This document shows, piece by piece, positions 35,252 to 43,553 of a stretch of DNA of 64,000 nt. The notes under the pieces are model-generated. The model worked only from the letters and a program-made list of their open reading frames with translations, had not been told where the DNA came from and did not search any database. Origin of the DNA: Bacteroidia bacterium (GTDB lineage Bacteria; Bacteroidota; Bacteroidia; Palsa-965); assembly GCA_023151315.1 (NCBI GenBank), contig JAKLJE010000023.1, positions 1-64,000 on the forward strand. The letters are read 5' to 3'. Both the position numbers and the translations under genes were made by a program. Positions within the stretch are counted from its first letter, which is position 1; every line of letters begins with the position of its first letter.

Positions 35252-35647
35252 ACAGACTATTCCGCCGCTGTTCAGTAATGGGCAGAGGAAAGTCCGGGCA
35301 ACACAGGGCAACCTGCTTCCTAACGGGAAGGCTTTCATTGAGAAATCGGTGGGAGACGGAAAGTGCAGCAGAAACATACCGCTAATCTTCGCTTCGGCGA
35401 AGACAGTAAGGGTGAAATCGTGAGGTAAGAGCTCACGCGTGCTTGCAGCGATGCAGCACGGGGTAAACCCCAGGTGTTGAAAAACCAAATAGGTTGTGCT
35501 CCGCAAGGTAACGGTGGTCCGCCGCGAACGAAAGTTCACACAACGGGTAGGTTGCTGGAGGTCGTGAGTGATTGCGATCCAAGAGAAATGGCGGAAGCCG
35601 ATTGTGCTCGTCACAAAAGGAAACAGAACCCGGCTTATCGGTCTGTA
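35252..35647 (+). ncRNA. rnpB: RNase P RNA, class A
   Basis: The catalytic RNA of ribonuclease P, which matures tRNA 5' ends. Hallmarks are present: the 5' conserved segment GAGGAAAGTCCGGGC at 35285-35299, the mid-molecule ACGGGGTAAACCCC and CAAATAGG segments, the GGTAACGGTGG element, and the 3' ACAGAACCCGGCTTATCGG. The ends pair as P1 (ACAGAC at 35252-35257 with GTCTGT at 35641-35646). The length of about 395 nt is normal. A reading frame of 124 codons on the opposite strand is an artefact. The gene is flanked on both sides by GTCTAAM heptamer arrays. Confidence 0.95.
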
Positions 35648-35653
35648 AAAATC

Positions 35654-35690
35654 AAAGGCTCTTCGGAAACGGAGGGCCTTTGGCCTTTTG
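35654..35690 (+). terminator. Probable rnpB terminator
   Basis: AAAGGCTCTTCG pairs with CGGAGGGCCTTT (G-U pairs included) around a GAAA tetraloop; a modest T-rich stretch follows. Confidence 0.7.
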
Positions 35691-35738
35691 TAATAATAAA
35701 TAATTAGCGAAGAGTAGTTGATGCCTTCTCACTGTTCT

Positions 35739-35806
35739 CTGTCTAACGTCTAACGTCTAACGTCTAATGTCGAACGTCTAGATTCTAAAGTCTACCGTCT
35801 ACCATC
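35739..35806. repeat. Heptamer repeat GTCTAAC/GTCTACC downstream of rnpB
   Basis: About nine units: four or five GTCTAAC, then drifting to GTCGAAC, GTCTAGA, GTCTACC. The array runs into the LolD-like gene and supplies its stop codon (TAG at 35785-35787 on the minus strand) and its last residues. Confidence 0.88.
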
Positions 35807-36438
35807 ACCAACTTCCGATCGGCCATATCCGCCAATGTTTCATTGTGTGTGACGATAACGAATGTCTGACCGAGCTCTTTGCGTAATTCGAAGAAAAGTT
35901 CGTGAAGTTGTTTTGACGTTGCAGAATCGAGATTGCCTGAAGGTTCATCCGCAAATACAACTGCGGGTTTGTTAATGAGAGCACGAGCAACTGCAACACG
36001 TTGCTGTTCTCCTCCGGAAAGCTCCGAAGGTTTGTGGGTTTTTCTGTCGGCAAGTCCTAATCGTTCCAGTAATTCCGTCGCACGTGCTTCTGCTTCTTTG
36101 CGACTTGTATTTCCAATGAAAGCAGGAATGCAAACGTTTTCCAATGCAGTGAATTCCGGCAGCAGATGATGAAACTGAAATACGAAACCTATGTTCTTAT
36201 TTCTGAATGCGGAAAGTTGTTTGGAACTGAGAGATGAAATCTCAGTATTGTTAATCATCAGTTTTCCTTCATCAGCACGATCTAGTGTTCCGAGAATCGT
36301 CAGCAATGTTGTCTTTCCGGCACCGGAAGCTCCCACAACGGAAATAACTTCTCCATTCTGGATTTCCAAATCAATTCCCTTCAGAACCTGAAGCGGCCCG
36401 TAGGATTTTTTAATACCGGAACACGTGATGATTGACAT
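35785..36438 (-). CDS. ABC transporter ATPase, LolD/FtsE-like
   Basis: A 217-residue nucleotide-binding subunit. Walker A is [16 protein letters not shown], the signature [15 protein letters not shown], Walker [17 protein letters not shown], and the switch histidine VTHNET. The sequence around GTLDRADEG and [15 protein letters not shown] is typical of LolD, the lipoprotein-release ATPase, which works with LolC/E in moving lipoproteins to the outer membrane. No permease gene is adjacent. The last residues (VDGRL) are encoded by heptamer repeat units, so the natural C-terminus may have been replaced. Confidence 0.88.
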   Translation of the reverse strand: MSIITCSGIKKSYGPLQVLKGIDLEIQNGEVISVVGASGAGKTTLLTILGTLDRADEGKLMINNTEISSLSSKQLSAFRNKNIGFVFQFHHLLPEFTALENVCIPAFIGNTSRKEAEARATELLERLGLADRKTHKPSELSGGEQQRVAVARALINKPAVVFADEPSGNLDSATSKQLHELFFELRKELGQTFVIVTHNETLADMADRKLVMVDGRL

Positions 36439-36442
36439 AGCG

Positions 36443-36450
36443 CAAAGATA
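36443..36450 (-). promoter_or_regulatory. -7 promoter box for the LolD-like gene
   Basis: Reads TATCTTTG on the minus strand, 4 nt before the start codon; near-leaderless. Confidence 0.6.
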
Positions 36451-36470
36451 CCTGAATTTTCAAGTGCGGT

Positions 36471-36587
36471 TCAGAACTCGTTGCACTTGCACGATTGAGA
36501 ATTACTCTTGCCGGCTGCGTGTTTTGTGCCGCACGAATTAGCCCCAAGGATCACAGAAAGAATAAGTATGAAGCGGATTACTTTCAT
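36471..36587 (-). CDS. Tiny lipoprotein, 38 aa
   Basis: A short frame encoding a basic start and hydrophobic core MKVIRFILILSVILGANSC with a lipobox-like end, then a polar tail rich in Ser, Lys and Cys (KSNSQSCKCNEF). If lipidated, the mature peptide would have only about 20 residues. It lies just upstream of the LolD-like gene, on the same strand. The LolD promoter box lies between the two, so they need not be co-transcribed. Coding status is likely but not certain; function unknown. Confidence 0.5.
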   Translation of the reverse strand: MKVIRFILILSVILGANSCGTKHAAGKSNSQSCKCNEF

Positions 36588-36711
36588 GTACCGCTAAAGT
36601 ACCAAAATCGTCCTGCATTTCCTTGAGCCTGTCGAAATTAACGGCGCGTTAAGAAAATCCCCGAATATTATTGGCATATTTGTCCTGAGCGCACTTCAAT
36701 TTATCAGCGGT

Positions 36712-37782
36712 ATGAATACAGGTACTTTGCAAATCAGTGTAAAGAAGACACAGCAATCTCGTTTGCCGGGTCTCGACATCAACAATCTGCCTTTCGGGAA
36801 AGTATTTTCTGATCACATGTTCGTTGCAGAATATGCTGACGGAGAATGGAAGAAAGCGGAAATCATTCCTTTCGGTGATCTGCATTTGAGTCCTGCAAGT
36901 TCCATGATGCATTACGGTCAGGCAATTTTTGAAGGCATGAAATGCTATCGTGCAGACAACGGAGAAGTTCTATTGTTTCGTCCGATTGAAAACCAGAAAC
37001 GTCTCAATGTTTCTGCTCAGCGCATGGCAATGCCGGATGTTCCTGAAGAAGTATTTATGGAAGGTCTTGTTGAGTTGCTGCGTCTGGATCAGAACTGGAT
37101 TCCTACCGGCGATGGTCGCTCACTTTATATTCGTCCTTTCCTGATTGCAACGGATGATTACATAGGCGTAAAGCCGTCCGACACATACAAGTTTCTCATC
37201 ATCACAACTCCAGTTGGTGCTTATTACGATCATCCGCTGAAAGTGAAAGTGGAGAAGACGTATTTCCGTGCTGTTGAAGGTGGTGTAGGATTTGTGAAAG
37301 CATCCGGCAATTACGGTAGATCGCTTTATCCGACTTCACTTGCTAAGAAAGACGGTTACGATCAGCTCATCTGGACAGACGCTCGTGAGCATAAATACGT
37401 TGAAGAATCCGGAACGATGAACCTTATGTTCGTTATCGGTGATACTTTGATCACTCCGAAGTTGGGAGATACAATTCTGGCCGGCATTACTCGCGACAGC
37501 GTATTGACTCTTGCCCGCGATTGGGGAATGAAAGTGGAAGAGCGTAAAATTTCCATTGATGAAATTCTGGATGCATATCGCGCAGGAAATCTCCGCGAAG
37601 CATTCGGCACCGGAACTGCCGCAACTATCGCGCACATTTCCAATATCGGTTTCGAAGGTCAGGATTTCGAATTGCCGAAACTCACACCGGAATGCTTCTC
37701 GGTTCGTGTTGCTAAGGCAATGGACGATGTACGCCGCGGACGCATTGAAGACAAGCACGGTTGGGTATATCATGTGTGCTGA
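36712..37782 (+). CDS. ilvE: Branched-chain amino acid aminotransferase
   Basis: A 356-residue fold-type IV PLP enzyme that interconverts Leu, Ile, Val and their 2-oxo acids with glutamate. Family motifs: FGKVFSDHMFVAEY; LHLSPASSMMHYGQAIFEGMK; the PLP region VKASGNYGRSLYPTSLAKKD; EESGTMNLMFVIGDTLITP; and FGTGTAATIAHI. The length and wording match the long bacterial/eukaryotic-like (BCAT) form. It is apparently monocistronic, in an area with no other amino-acid synthesis genes. Confidence 0.93.
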   Translation: MNTGTLQISVKKTQQSRLPGLDINNLPFGKVFSDHMFVAEYADGEWKKAEIIPFGDLHLSPASSMMHYGQAIFEGMKCYRADNGEVLLFRPIENQKRLNVSAQRMAMPDVPEEVFMEGLVELLRLDQNWIPTGDGRSLYIRPFLIATDDYIGVKPSDTYKFLIITTPVGAYYDHPLKVKVEKTYFRAVEGGVGFVKASGNYGRSLYPTSLAKKDGYDQLIWTDAREHKYVEESGTMNLMFVIGDTLITPKLGDTILAGITRDSVLTLARDWGMKVEERKISIDEILDAYRAGNLREAFGTGTAATIAHISNIGFEGQDFELPKLTPECFSVRVAKAMDDVRRGRIEDKHGWVYHVC

Positions 37783-37848
37783 AATCAATCACATCTGAAA
37801 TTTCCTGCAGTTAAATGAACTGTATTTGTATTTCGGTATTTTTATACC

Positions 37849-39567
37849 ATGCATTACAAATTCAGCTGGTTACATCCTTCATCACGATATATTCATCTTG
37901 AAGTTTCCGCTACAGGAATTTCTTCTTCAGAAACATTCATTCAATTGCCTGCCTGGCGCCCGGGGCGTTATGAGTTAGGCAACTTTGCAAAGAATGTCCG
38001 CAACTTCAGAGTAACGGACCAGAACGGACGTTTGCTATCTGCCAATAAAGTAACCAAAGACAAATGGCGTGTGGCTACGTCAGGAGTTACAGCAATTAAA
38101 ATCGAATACGAATACTACGCTGCTGAACTGAATGCAGGTTCAACTTATCTCGATGCTTCCCAACTATACGTGAATCCGGTGAATTGCTGCGTATATCTGG
38201 ATGGACGCCTTGATGAAGAATGTTCGGTTGAATTGGTTGTGCCGGAAACATGGAGAGTTGCAACGGCCATGAAGAAAACGGCACTGCATCGTTACAGTGT
38301 GAAGGATTTTGACCGTCTCGCCGACAGCCCGTTTATTGCAAGTCCGACATTGAAACACAATTTCTTCATTCTCGACGGAGTGGAATTTCATTTGTGGTTT
38401 CAGGGTGAATGCAAGCCGGATATGTCTAAGATCATCACCGACTTTTTCATTTTCGTTAATGAAAATATGCGTGTGTTCGGTTCTTTCCCTTCAGAAGAAT
38501 ATCACTTCCTGTTTCAGATTCTTCCAACCCGATTCTACCATGGTGTAGAGCATGTGGATTCAACCGTTATCGGTTTGGGGCCATCGTATAAACTCATGAC
38601 GGATCTCTATGATGATTTACTCGGCGTAAGTTGTCATGAGCTGTTCCATGCGTGGAATATCAAAACCATTCGCCCGGCAGAGATGTTGCCTTATGATTTT
38701 ACGAAGGAGAATTATTCCCGACTGGGTTTTGTTGCGGAAGGTGTTACAACTTATTACGGCGATTATCTCTTGTTTCGTTCTGGCGTTTGGACCAGTTCAC
38801 AGTATTGGCCTACGTTCACGGAGCGAATGGATAAACACTTTGAAACAGAAGCGAGGAAGTTCAATTCTGTGACAGAGTCATCGATGGAAACCTGGCTGGA
38901 TGGTTATGTTCCGGGTGCGCCACACAGGAAAACGAGTATCTATCACGAAGGATGTTTGCTGGCATTTATTACGGATATGTTCATTCGTAAACATTCTGCC
39001 AATAAGAAATCATTGGATGATGTGATGCGCAGACTCTGGCTTGAATTCGCAAAGCAGGGGAAAGGTTATACCGAATCAGATTACAAGCGACTGATTGAAG
39101 AAGAAGCCGGAGCCGGATTCGATTATTACTGGAACAATTATTTCTACAAAGCGAACGATTATACTCCCGCACTAAGCGAAGCTTTGGACTATATCGGTTA
39201 TCGAATGGAGATGATTCCATCGCGTAAGTTCCATGAACGCGTTTACGGGTTCAAAATCTCTGAAGCCGGAGGTGTGACGAAGGTTACAGACATGTATTAC
39301 ATGTCGCCTGCCGTGAAATGCGGTTTGTCTGCCGGTGATGAGATTCTTTCGGTGAACGGTCAGCCTGTGAAAAGCGATTTGAATGAGTGGCTGGAATATT
39401 TCGGAGGAAACGAACATACGTTACGCGTCAATAGCAACGGAGTCCTTCGTGATATCCAGCTTCAGGGCGACGGAACTATGTGGTATTCTAATCCTGTTGT
39501 CCGGGAAATGGAAGCTGCGGGTGAAGTACGCCACAATAATTACAGAATTTGGGCTTCAAAAGGTTGA
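37849..39567 (+). CDS. M61 family metallopeptidase with PDZ domain
   Basis: A 572-residue protease of the glycyl aminopeptidase family. The N-terminal region (1-150) is the beta-rich M61 domain. The catalytic zinc site is SCHELFHAWNIKTIRP (HExxH, near residue 262), followed by FVAEGVTTYYGDYLL, where the Glu is the probable third ligand. A PDZ domain lies at about 465-545 (YMSPAVKCGLSAGDEILSVNGQPV). No signal peptide is visible at the annotated start, so it is probably cytoplasmic. Substrates are unknown. Confidence 0.9.
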   Translation: MHYKFSWLHPSSRYIHLEVSATGISSSETFIQLPAWRPGRYELGNFAKNVRNFRVTDQNGRLLSANKVTKDKWRVATSGVTAIKIEYEYYAAELNAGSTYLDASQLYVNPVNCCVYLDGRLDEECSVELVVPETWRVATAMKKTALHRYSVKDFDRLADSPFIASPTLKHNFFILDGVEFHLWFQGECKPDMSKIITDFFIFVNENMRVFGSFPSEEYHFLFQILPTRFYHGVEHVDSTVIGLGPSYKLMTDLYDDLLGVSCHELFHAWNIKTIRPAEMLPYDFTKENYSRLGFVAEGVTTYYGDYLLFRSGVWTSSQYWPTFTERMDKHFETEARKFNSVTESSMETWLDGYVPGAPHRKTSIYHEGCLLAFITDMFIRKHSANKKSLDDVMRRLWLEFAKQGKGYTESDYKRLIEEEAGAGFDYYWNNYFYKANDYTPALSEALDYIGYRMEMIPSRKFHERVYGFKISEAGGVTKVTDMYYMSPAVKCGLSAGDEILSVNGQPVKSDLNEWLEYFGGNEHTLRVNSNGVLRDIQLQGDGTMWYSNPVVREMEAAGEVRHNNYRIWASKG

Positions 39568-39764
39568 ATTACTCATTCAAATTAATTTGTTTCTACTTGG
39601 GAAAGGGCATTTTTACTCGCGAAACACGCTTTTCTAAGGATATGGTGACATCTGCTGCCTGTGACATTACAAATGTTAATAAGTATTAAACGGGCATGCT
39701 TTGAAAAACCGAGAATTTCCCCTTTTTTTGATGCTACGAAATAACCTTCAAAACTTAAACACTT

Positions 39765-40244
39765 ATGGAACAACAAAACGCTGCTGGTGCTCCAGCTAAA
39801 AGACCAACTTTTCTTACAGTACTTTGCATTCTTTCATTCATCGCTGCAGGTTTCGCTATCATCGGATACATCACTGCAATCACTTTGATGGGAGCTGCAA
39901 CTGCAGTTGTTAGCGCTGCGGAAGACACAATGGAAGCTGCATCTGACAGCCTTGGCGGTTCATACAGCGAAATGAGCGCTGCAATGGACGAAGCTATGTC
40001 GTCTGGTCCTAGCATGGGTCTTACTTGGGCTTACGTAATCATCGGATTCGTATGTACTCTCGTTGGACTTTACGGAGTTATCAAAATGTGGAAACTCAAG
40101 AAAATGGGCTTCTACCTGTACACTGGTGCTTCTGTGGTTTCTATGATCATGGGAATCGTTTACAGCGGATTCGGTGCAATGGCGGTAGTTTTCCCTATCG
40201 CGTTCATCGTAATGTACGGTCTGAACCTTAAGCATATGGAATAA
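39765..40244 (+). CDS. Four-segment membrane protein, hypothetical
   Basis: A 159-residue protein with hydrophobic segments at about 16-48, 85-105, 118-135 and 138-152. Between the first two lies a small-residue, Met/Ser-rich loop (AAEDTMEAASDSLGG). A terminator closes the gene. The sequence is strongly codon-adapted (GCT, GGT, ATC endings), suggesting good expression. It resembles general DUF4064-like small membrane proteins, but no family is certain. It precedes another small membrane protein gene. Confidence 0.72.
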   Translation: MEQQNAAGAPAKRPTFLTVLCILSFIAAGFAIIGYITAITLMGAATAVVSAAEDTMEAASDSLGGSYSEMSAAMDEAMSSGPSMGLTWAYVIIGFVCTLVGLYGVIKMWKLKKMGFYLYTGASVVSMIMGIVYSGFGAMAVVFPIAFIVMYGLNLKHME

Positions 40245-40264
40245 TCGCAATTCCTTATTGCGTG

Positions 40265-40297
40265 AAAAGCTGCCTCAAAAGGGCAGCTTTTCTTTTT
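40265..40297 (+). terminator. Rho-independent terminator
   Basis: AAAAGCTGCC pairs with GGGCAGCTTTT around a short loop, with a T-rich tail. Confidence 0.9.
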
Positions 40298-40318
40298 ATA
40301 TTCGAAAAAAAATAATTC

Positions 40319-40909
40319 ATGTATTCATCTTATAACGACGACGCCTTGGTTGTGCTTCTCGCCATTTTAGGTATCGCATTCCTGATTGGAATTGTAATTG
40401 CCATTTTCTACTTACTCACATTATCCCGCACATTGGCATTGTGCGCGCCTCAAAACAGAACTATCGAGCCCGGACAGGTTTGGCTCCAGCTCATTCCGAT
40501 TTTCGGGATTATCTGGAATTTCATTATGGTCAACCGTATTGCGGATACTTTGGCGAATGAATTCCGCATGCGTAATATTCCGAGCACCGAGCAGAGACCC
40601 GGATATCAGGTTGGCATCACTATGGCCATTTGCGGAGCTGTTGGATTTATTCCATACATCGGAACATTGGCCGGAATCGTGCAGCTCATCATGTGGATTA
40701 TTTATTGGGTGAAAATGTCGGGATTCAAAACGCAATTGGAGCAAACGCCGTTTCAGTTCAGCAACATGAATCCGAATCCGAACAATTATCAATATCAGAA
40801 TCAGAACTACGGATATCAACAGCCACAGCAACCGCAGCAATACGGAAATCCGTACAGCAACAATCCGTACAATCAGAATCCGCCGCCGCCACCGCCGCCG
40901 AATTCTTAG
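40319..40909 (+). CDS. Membrane protein with Asn/Gln/Pro-rich tail
   Basis: A 196-residue protein. Hydrophobic segments occur at about 10-35, 58-75, 100-120 and 118-135 (AICGAVGFIPYIGTLAGIV), reminiscent of DUF4328 proteins. The C-terminal 50 residues are low-complexity: NPNPNNYQYQNQNYGYQQPQ-type repeats ending in seven prolines. The tail is probably disordered and cytoplasmic. Function unknown. It ends 13 nt before the convergent dehydrogenase gene. Confidence 0.72.
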   Translation: MYSSYNDDALVVLLAILGIAFLIGIVIAIFYLLTLSRTLALCAPQNRTIEPGQVWLQLIPIFGIIWNFIMVNRIADTLANEFRMRNIPSTEQRPGYQVGITMAICGAVGFIPYIGTLAGIVQLIMWIIYWVKMSGFKTQLEQTPFQFSNMNPNPNNYQYQNQNYGYQQPQQPQQYGNPYSNNPYNQNPPPPPPPNS

Positions 40910-40922
40910 TTGTAAACAAGAA

Positions 40923-41810
40923 TTACTTTCTGAATCGCGCAGCGACAACAGGATTTTTCGGATCGCTGTAGTCGTAGAAACCTGTTTTGGTTTTATCACC
41001 CAAGTGACCGGCTTGTACCATGTTTACCAGCAACGGACATGGAGCGTATTTCGGATTACCGAAACCTTCCTGCAGCACGCGCATAATGTAAAGGCATACA
41101 TCGAGACCGATGAAATCGGCCAAACGCAGCGGCCCCATCGGATGTGCCATACCTAGTTTCATAACAGTGTCGATTTCCTCAACGCCTGCAACGCCTTCAT
41201 GCAAAGTAATGATCGCTTCGTTGATCATTGGCATGAGAATCTTGTTAGCAACAAAGCCCGGATAATCGTTCACTTCTACAGGAACTTTTCCGAGTTGCTT
41301 TGACAATTCCATAATGGAAGCGGTTACTGCATCGGTGGTGTTGTATCCACGGATGACTTCAACAAGCTTCATTACCGGAACCGGATTCATAAAGTGCATG
41401 CCGATTACTTTATCTGCACGCTTTGTTGCCGCAGCAATACGTGTAATGGAAATGGATGAAGTATTGGTTGCGAGAATGCAATTCGCCGGAGCGTTTGCAT
41501 CCATATCGCGGAAAATCTTGAGTTTGAGATCTACATTTTCAGTTGCAGCTTCAACAACGAGATCAGCTTTGGAAACACCAGCCGCCAATTCAGTTGAAGG
41601 AGTGATACGCGAAAGAGTTGCGGTTTTATCAGCCTCAGTCAAAGTTCCTTTCGCAACCTGACGGTCGAGGTTTTTGGAAATTGTTGATATACCGCGATCC
41701 AGTGCTTCTTTTGAAATGTCAACTAGTGTAACGTTGAATCCGCTTTGTGCGAACACGTGTGCGATTCCGTTGCCCATAGTACCGGAACCGATAACTGTAA
41801 TGTTTTTCAT
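40923..41810 (-). CDS. 3-hydroxybutyryl-CoA dehydrogenase
   Basis: A 295-residue enzyme that oxidises 3-hydroxyacyl-CoA with NAD, or reduces acetoacetyl-CoA. The N-terminal Rossmann motif is VIGSGTMGNGIAHVFAQ. The catalytic signature is GMHFMNPVPVMKLVEVI, with the essential His. The C-terminal domain has PGFVANKILMPMINEAI and GMAHPMGPLRLADFIGLD. It is of Hbd/PaaH type, for fatty-acid, butyrate or amino-acid-derived acyl-CoA. It has a near-consensus promoter (TATCTTCG, minus strand) just before the start. Heptamer repeats begin about 30 nt upstream. Confidence 0.92.
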   Translation of the reverse strand: MKNITVIGSGTMGNGIAHVFAQSGFNVTLVDISKEALDRGISTISKNLDRQVAKGTLTEADKTATLSRITPSTELAAGVSKADLVVEAATENVDLKLKIFRDMDANAPANCILATNTSSISITRIAAATKRADKVIGMHFMNPVPVMKLVEVIRGYNTTDAVTASIMELSKQLGKVPVEVNDYPGFVANKILMPMINEAIITLHEGVAGVEEIDTVMKLGMAHPMGPLRLADFIGLDVCLYIMRVLQEGFGNPKYAPCPLLVNMVQAGHLGDKTKTGFYDYSDPKNPVVAARFRK

Positions 41811-41839
41811 AAATGAATTTTACGGGGCGAAGATACTTA

Positions 41840-41876
41840 TTTAGACCTTAGACAATAGACGTTAGACTTTAGATAG
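41840..41876. repeat. Heptamer repeat TTTAGAC (arm 1)
   Basis: Five units in a 7-nt rhythm: TTAGACC, TTAGACA, ATAGACG, TTAGACT, TTAGATA. They are inverted relative to the units at 42000-42028, so this is a second inverted pair, here around about 123 nt. Confidence 0.82.
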
Positions 41877-41999
41877 TGGTCAGCAAAGAGACAGCAACTA
41901 ACAATATTAAGTACGTGTTCTCATTAACGCTGATAACTGATTACCGATCACTTTACTGATACGCACATGATGTATGAATCAAGCTTTTTCAGGCAAATC

Positions 42000-42028
42000 C
42001 TCTAAGGTCTAAAGTCTATCGTCTAAAC
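42000..42028. repeat. Heptamer repeat GTCTAAA (arm 2)
   Basis: Four units: TCTAAGG, TCTAAAG, TCTATCG, TCTAAAC. They end 2 nt before the duplicated sugar-transferase gene tail. Confidence 0.82.
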
Positions 42029-42030
42029 AT

Positions 42031-42062
42031 TATTTCCCTCTACCCTGAACCGCAATTAAAAC
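42031..42062 (-). pseudogene. Second copy of the sugar-transferase gene end
   Basis: On the minus strand this stretch reads VLIAVQGRGK and stop, against VLIVVQGRGK and stop at the real gene end (42125-42156). 29 of 32 nt agree. Two of three differences are synonymous third-position changes; the third changes Val to Ala. The copies are 94 nt apart and bracket a 17-nt tandem array. It is a gene-tail fragment left by duplication, or the end of a lost paralogue. Confidence 0.8.
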
Positions 42063-42063
42063 T

Positions 42064-42122
42064 GGTTGGGACCCTCCAAGGGTTGGGACTCTCCAAGGGT
42101 TAGGACCCTCCAAGGGTTTGCA
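42064..42122. repeat. 17-nt tandem array, GGTTGGGACCCTCCAAG
   Basis: Three head-to-tail units of exactly 17 nt at 42064, 42081 and 42098, differing at one position each, plus a partial unit. Each can form small hairpins (GGGT-TGGG-ACCC and ACCCT-CCA-AGGGT). A related single copy in the opposite orientation follows the oxidoreductase gene near 44545. Confidence 0.9.
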
Positions 42123-42123
42123 C

Positions 42124-43545
42124 CTATTTTCCTCTACCCTGAACCACAATCAAAACCGTGTAAATCAGGATTTTGAAGTCGACATAAAGCGACATGTTCT
42201 CGATATAAAGCAGATCATATTTCAATCGCTCAATCATCTGATCCACATTCTCGGCGTAACCGTATTTTACCTGTCCCCAAGAAGTGATTCCGGGCTTCAC
42301 CTTGTGAAGATGTCGGTAATGCGGAGCTTTCTCAACAATCTTGTCAATGAAGAACTGTCGTTCAGGACGTGGCCCGACAAGTGACATTTCACCGATTACA
42401 ACATTCCAGAACTGTGGTAATTCATCCATTCTGGATTTACGCATGAACTTTCCGAATGATGTAATACGCGGATCTTCTTTACTTGAAAGAGCAGGACCGT
42501 TCTTTTCCGCATCCACATACATTGAGCGGAACTTGTGAATACGGAAAGGCTTGCCGTGCAAACCGATTCGTTCATGAGAGTAGAAGATTGGTCCTTTGGA
42601 AGTGGATTTCACCCCGATGATCAGAATGAGGTAAAGCGGTGCGAGAACAATCAATGCAAAAATCGAAGCTACGATATCGATAACTCTTTTCAGAGTTACC
42701 TGATAAGCCGGCATGATTTCACGGTTGATTTCAATTAACGGCGCCCCGAAAATCGATGTCATTTTAACCTGACCGGAAAGAATATCGTAAAGATCCGGAA
42801 CCATTTTAACGATTACGCCGGTGTTATCCACTTCATTGATAATGGCATTAATCCGATCGTGTTCGAAGGTTTCTATGGCAATAATTACCTCTTCGGCTTT
42901 TACTTCCTGAATGATCTGTCGAAGGTGAGCAACATCTCCAAGATCAGGCAATTTTGTGCGTAATTCCCCTGAAAAGCCGTTTTTATTGTCGACATGTACA
43001 AAGCCAACGAACTTATAGCCCCATGATTTCTCCTGGCTTTCCAGCTCGTTGTAAAGTTTCAATGCGTTGGCGTTACTGCCAATCAGAATTGTATTGAAAC
43101 CGATTTTTCTGCTTCGGATCCGCGAATTAGTGATCGTGGAAAGTATCATCCGGCCTAAAGCAGTAAAGCCGAAATGAGTTAGAAATAGCGTTAATGTGGA
43201 CAAATAATAGGTGCGATAATCTATTACCGTATCGTCAAGAAGGAGTGTAAAGAAAATGATCAGTACGCCCAGGAAAGTGATCCGAAAGGTTTGCCCGATT
43301 TCCTTCAAACGCGATTTGCGGTAGATATTCCGGTACGTACCGGTGATTACATACAGCAGGATCCAGAAAGCAGTAATGGCTAATGAACTTAACCAGAATT
43401 TCTGGTCGTAAGTCACTTCAACATTAATCCCGAACTTGATGGATTCGATACTTTCTTTACGGTAATGATAGAATAGAAACCACGCCGCAGCAGCAGCCAG
43501 TGTATCACTGAACAGGTAGAAAAAAACCTGCCTTGGTTTATTCAT
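42124..43545 (-). CDS. Undecaprenyl-phosphate sugar phosphotransferase (WcaJ-type)
   Basis: A 473-residue initiating enzyme of exopolysaccharide synthesis: it moves a sugar-1-phosphate from a UDP-sugar to the lipid carrier at the inner membrane. The N-terminal half has four hydrophobic helices (about 8-120) and a CoA-binding-like domain (about 145-245). The C-terminal bacterial sugar transferase domain (about 275-473) starts with a membrane helix after TLKRVIDIVASIFALIVLAP and has FRIHKFRSMYVDAE, SRMDELPQFWNVVIGEMSLVGPRPE and the PGITSWGQV loop. The hexose is not known. Its last ten codons are present again downstream. Confidence 0.92.
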   Translation of the reverse strand: MNKPRQVFFYLFSDTLAAAAAWFLFYHYRKESIESIKFGINVEVTYDQKFWLSSLAITAFWILLYVITGTYRNIYRKSRLKEIGQTFRITFLGVLIIFFTLLLDDTVIDYRTYYLSTLTLFLTHFGFTALGRMILSTITNSRIRSRKIGFNTILIGSNANALKLYNELESQEKSWGYKFVGFVHVDNKNGFSGELRTKLPDLGDVAHLRQIIQEVKAEEVIIAIETFEHDRINAIINEVDNTGVIVKMVPDLYDILSGQVKMTSIFGAPLIEINREIMPAYQVTLKRVIDIVASIFALIVLAPLYLILIIGVKSTSKGPIFYSHERIGLHGKPFRIHKFRSMYVDAEKNGPALSSKEDPRITSFGKFMRKSRMDELPQFWNVVIGEMSLVGPRPERQFFIDKIVEKAPHYRHLHKVKPGITSWGQVKYGYAENVDQMIERLKYDLLYIENMSLYVDFKILIYTVLIVVQGRGK

Positions 43546-43553
43546 AAAATATT

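Noticed and set aside
35240-35614. 124-codon open frame on the minus strand
   Set aside because: It lies wholly antisense to the RNase P RNA, whose conserved segments are clear; the frame is accidental.
40760-40909. Asn/Gln/Pro tandem stretch as a non-coding repeat
   Set aside because: It stays in frame as the tail of the membrane protein gene and ends in a proper stop codon, so it is coding low complexity.
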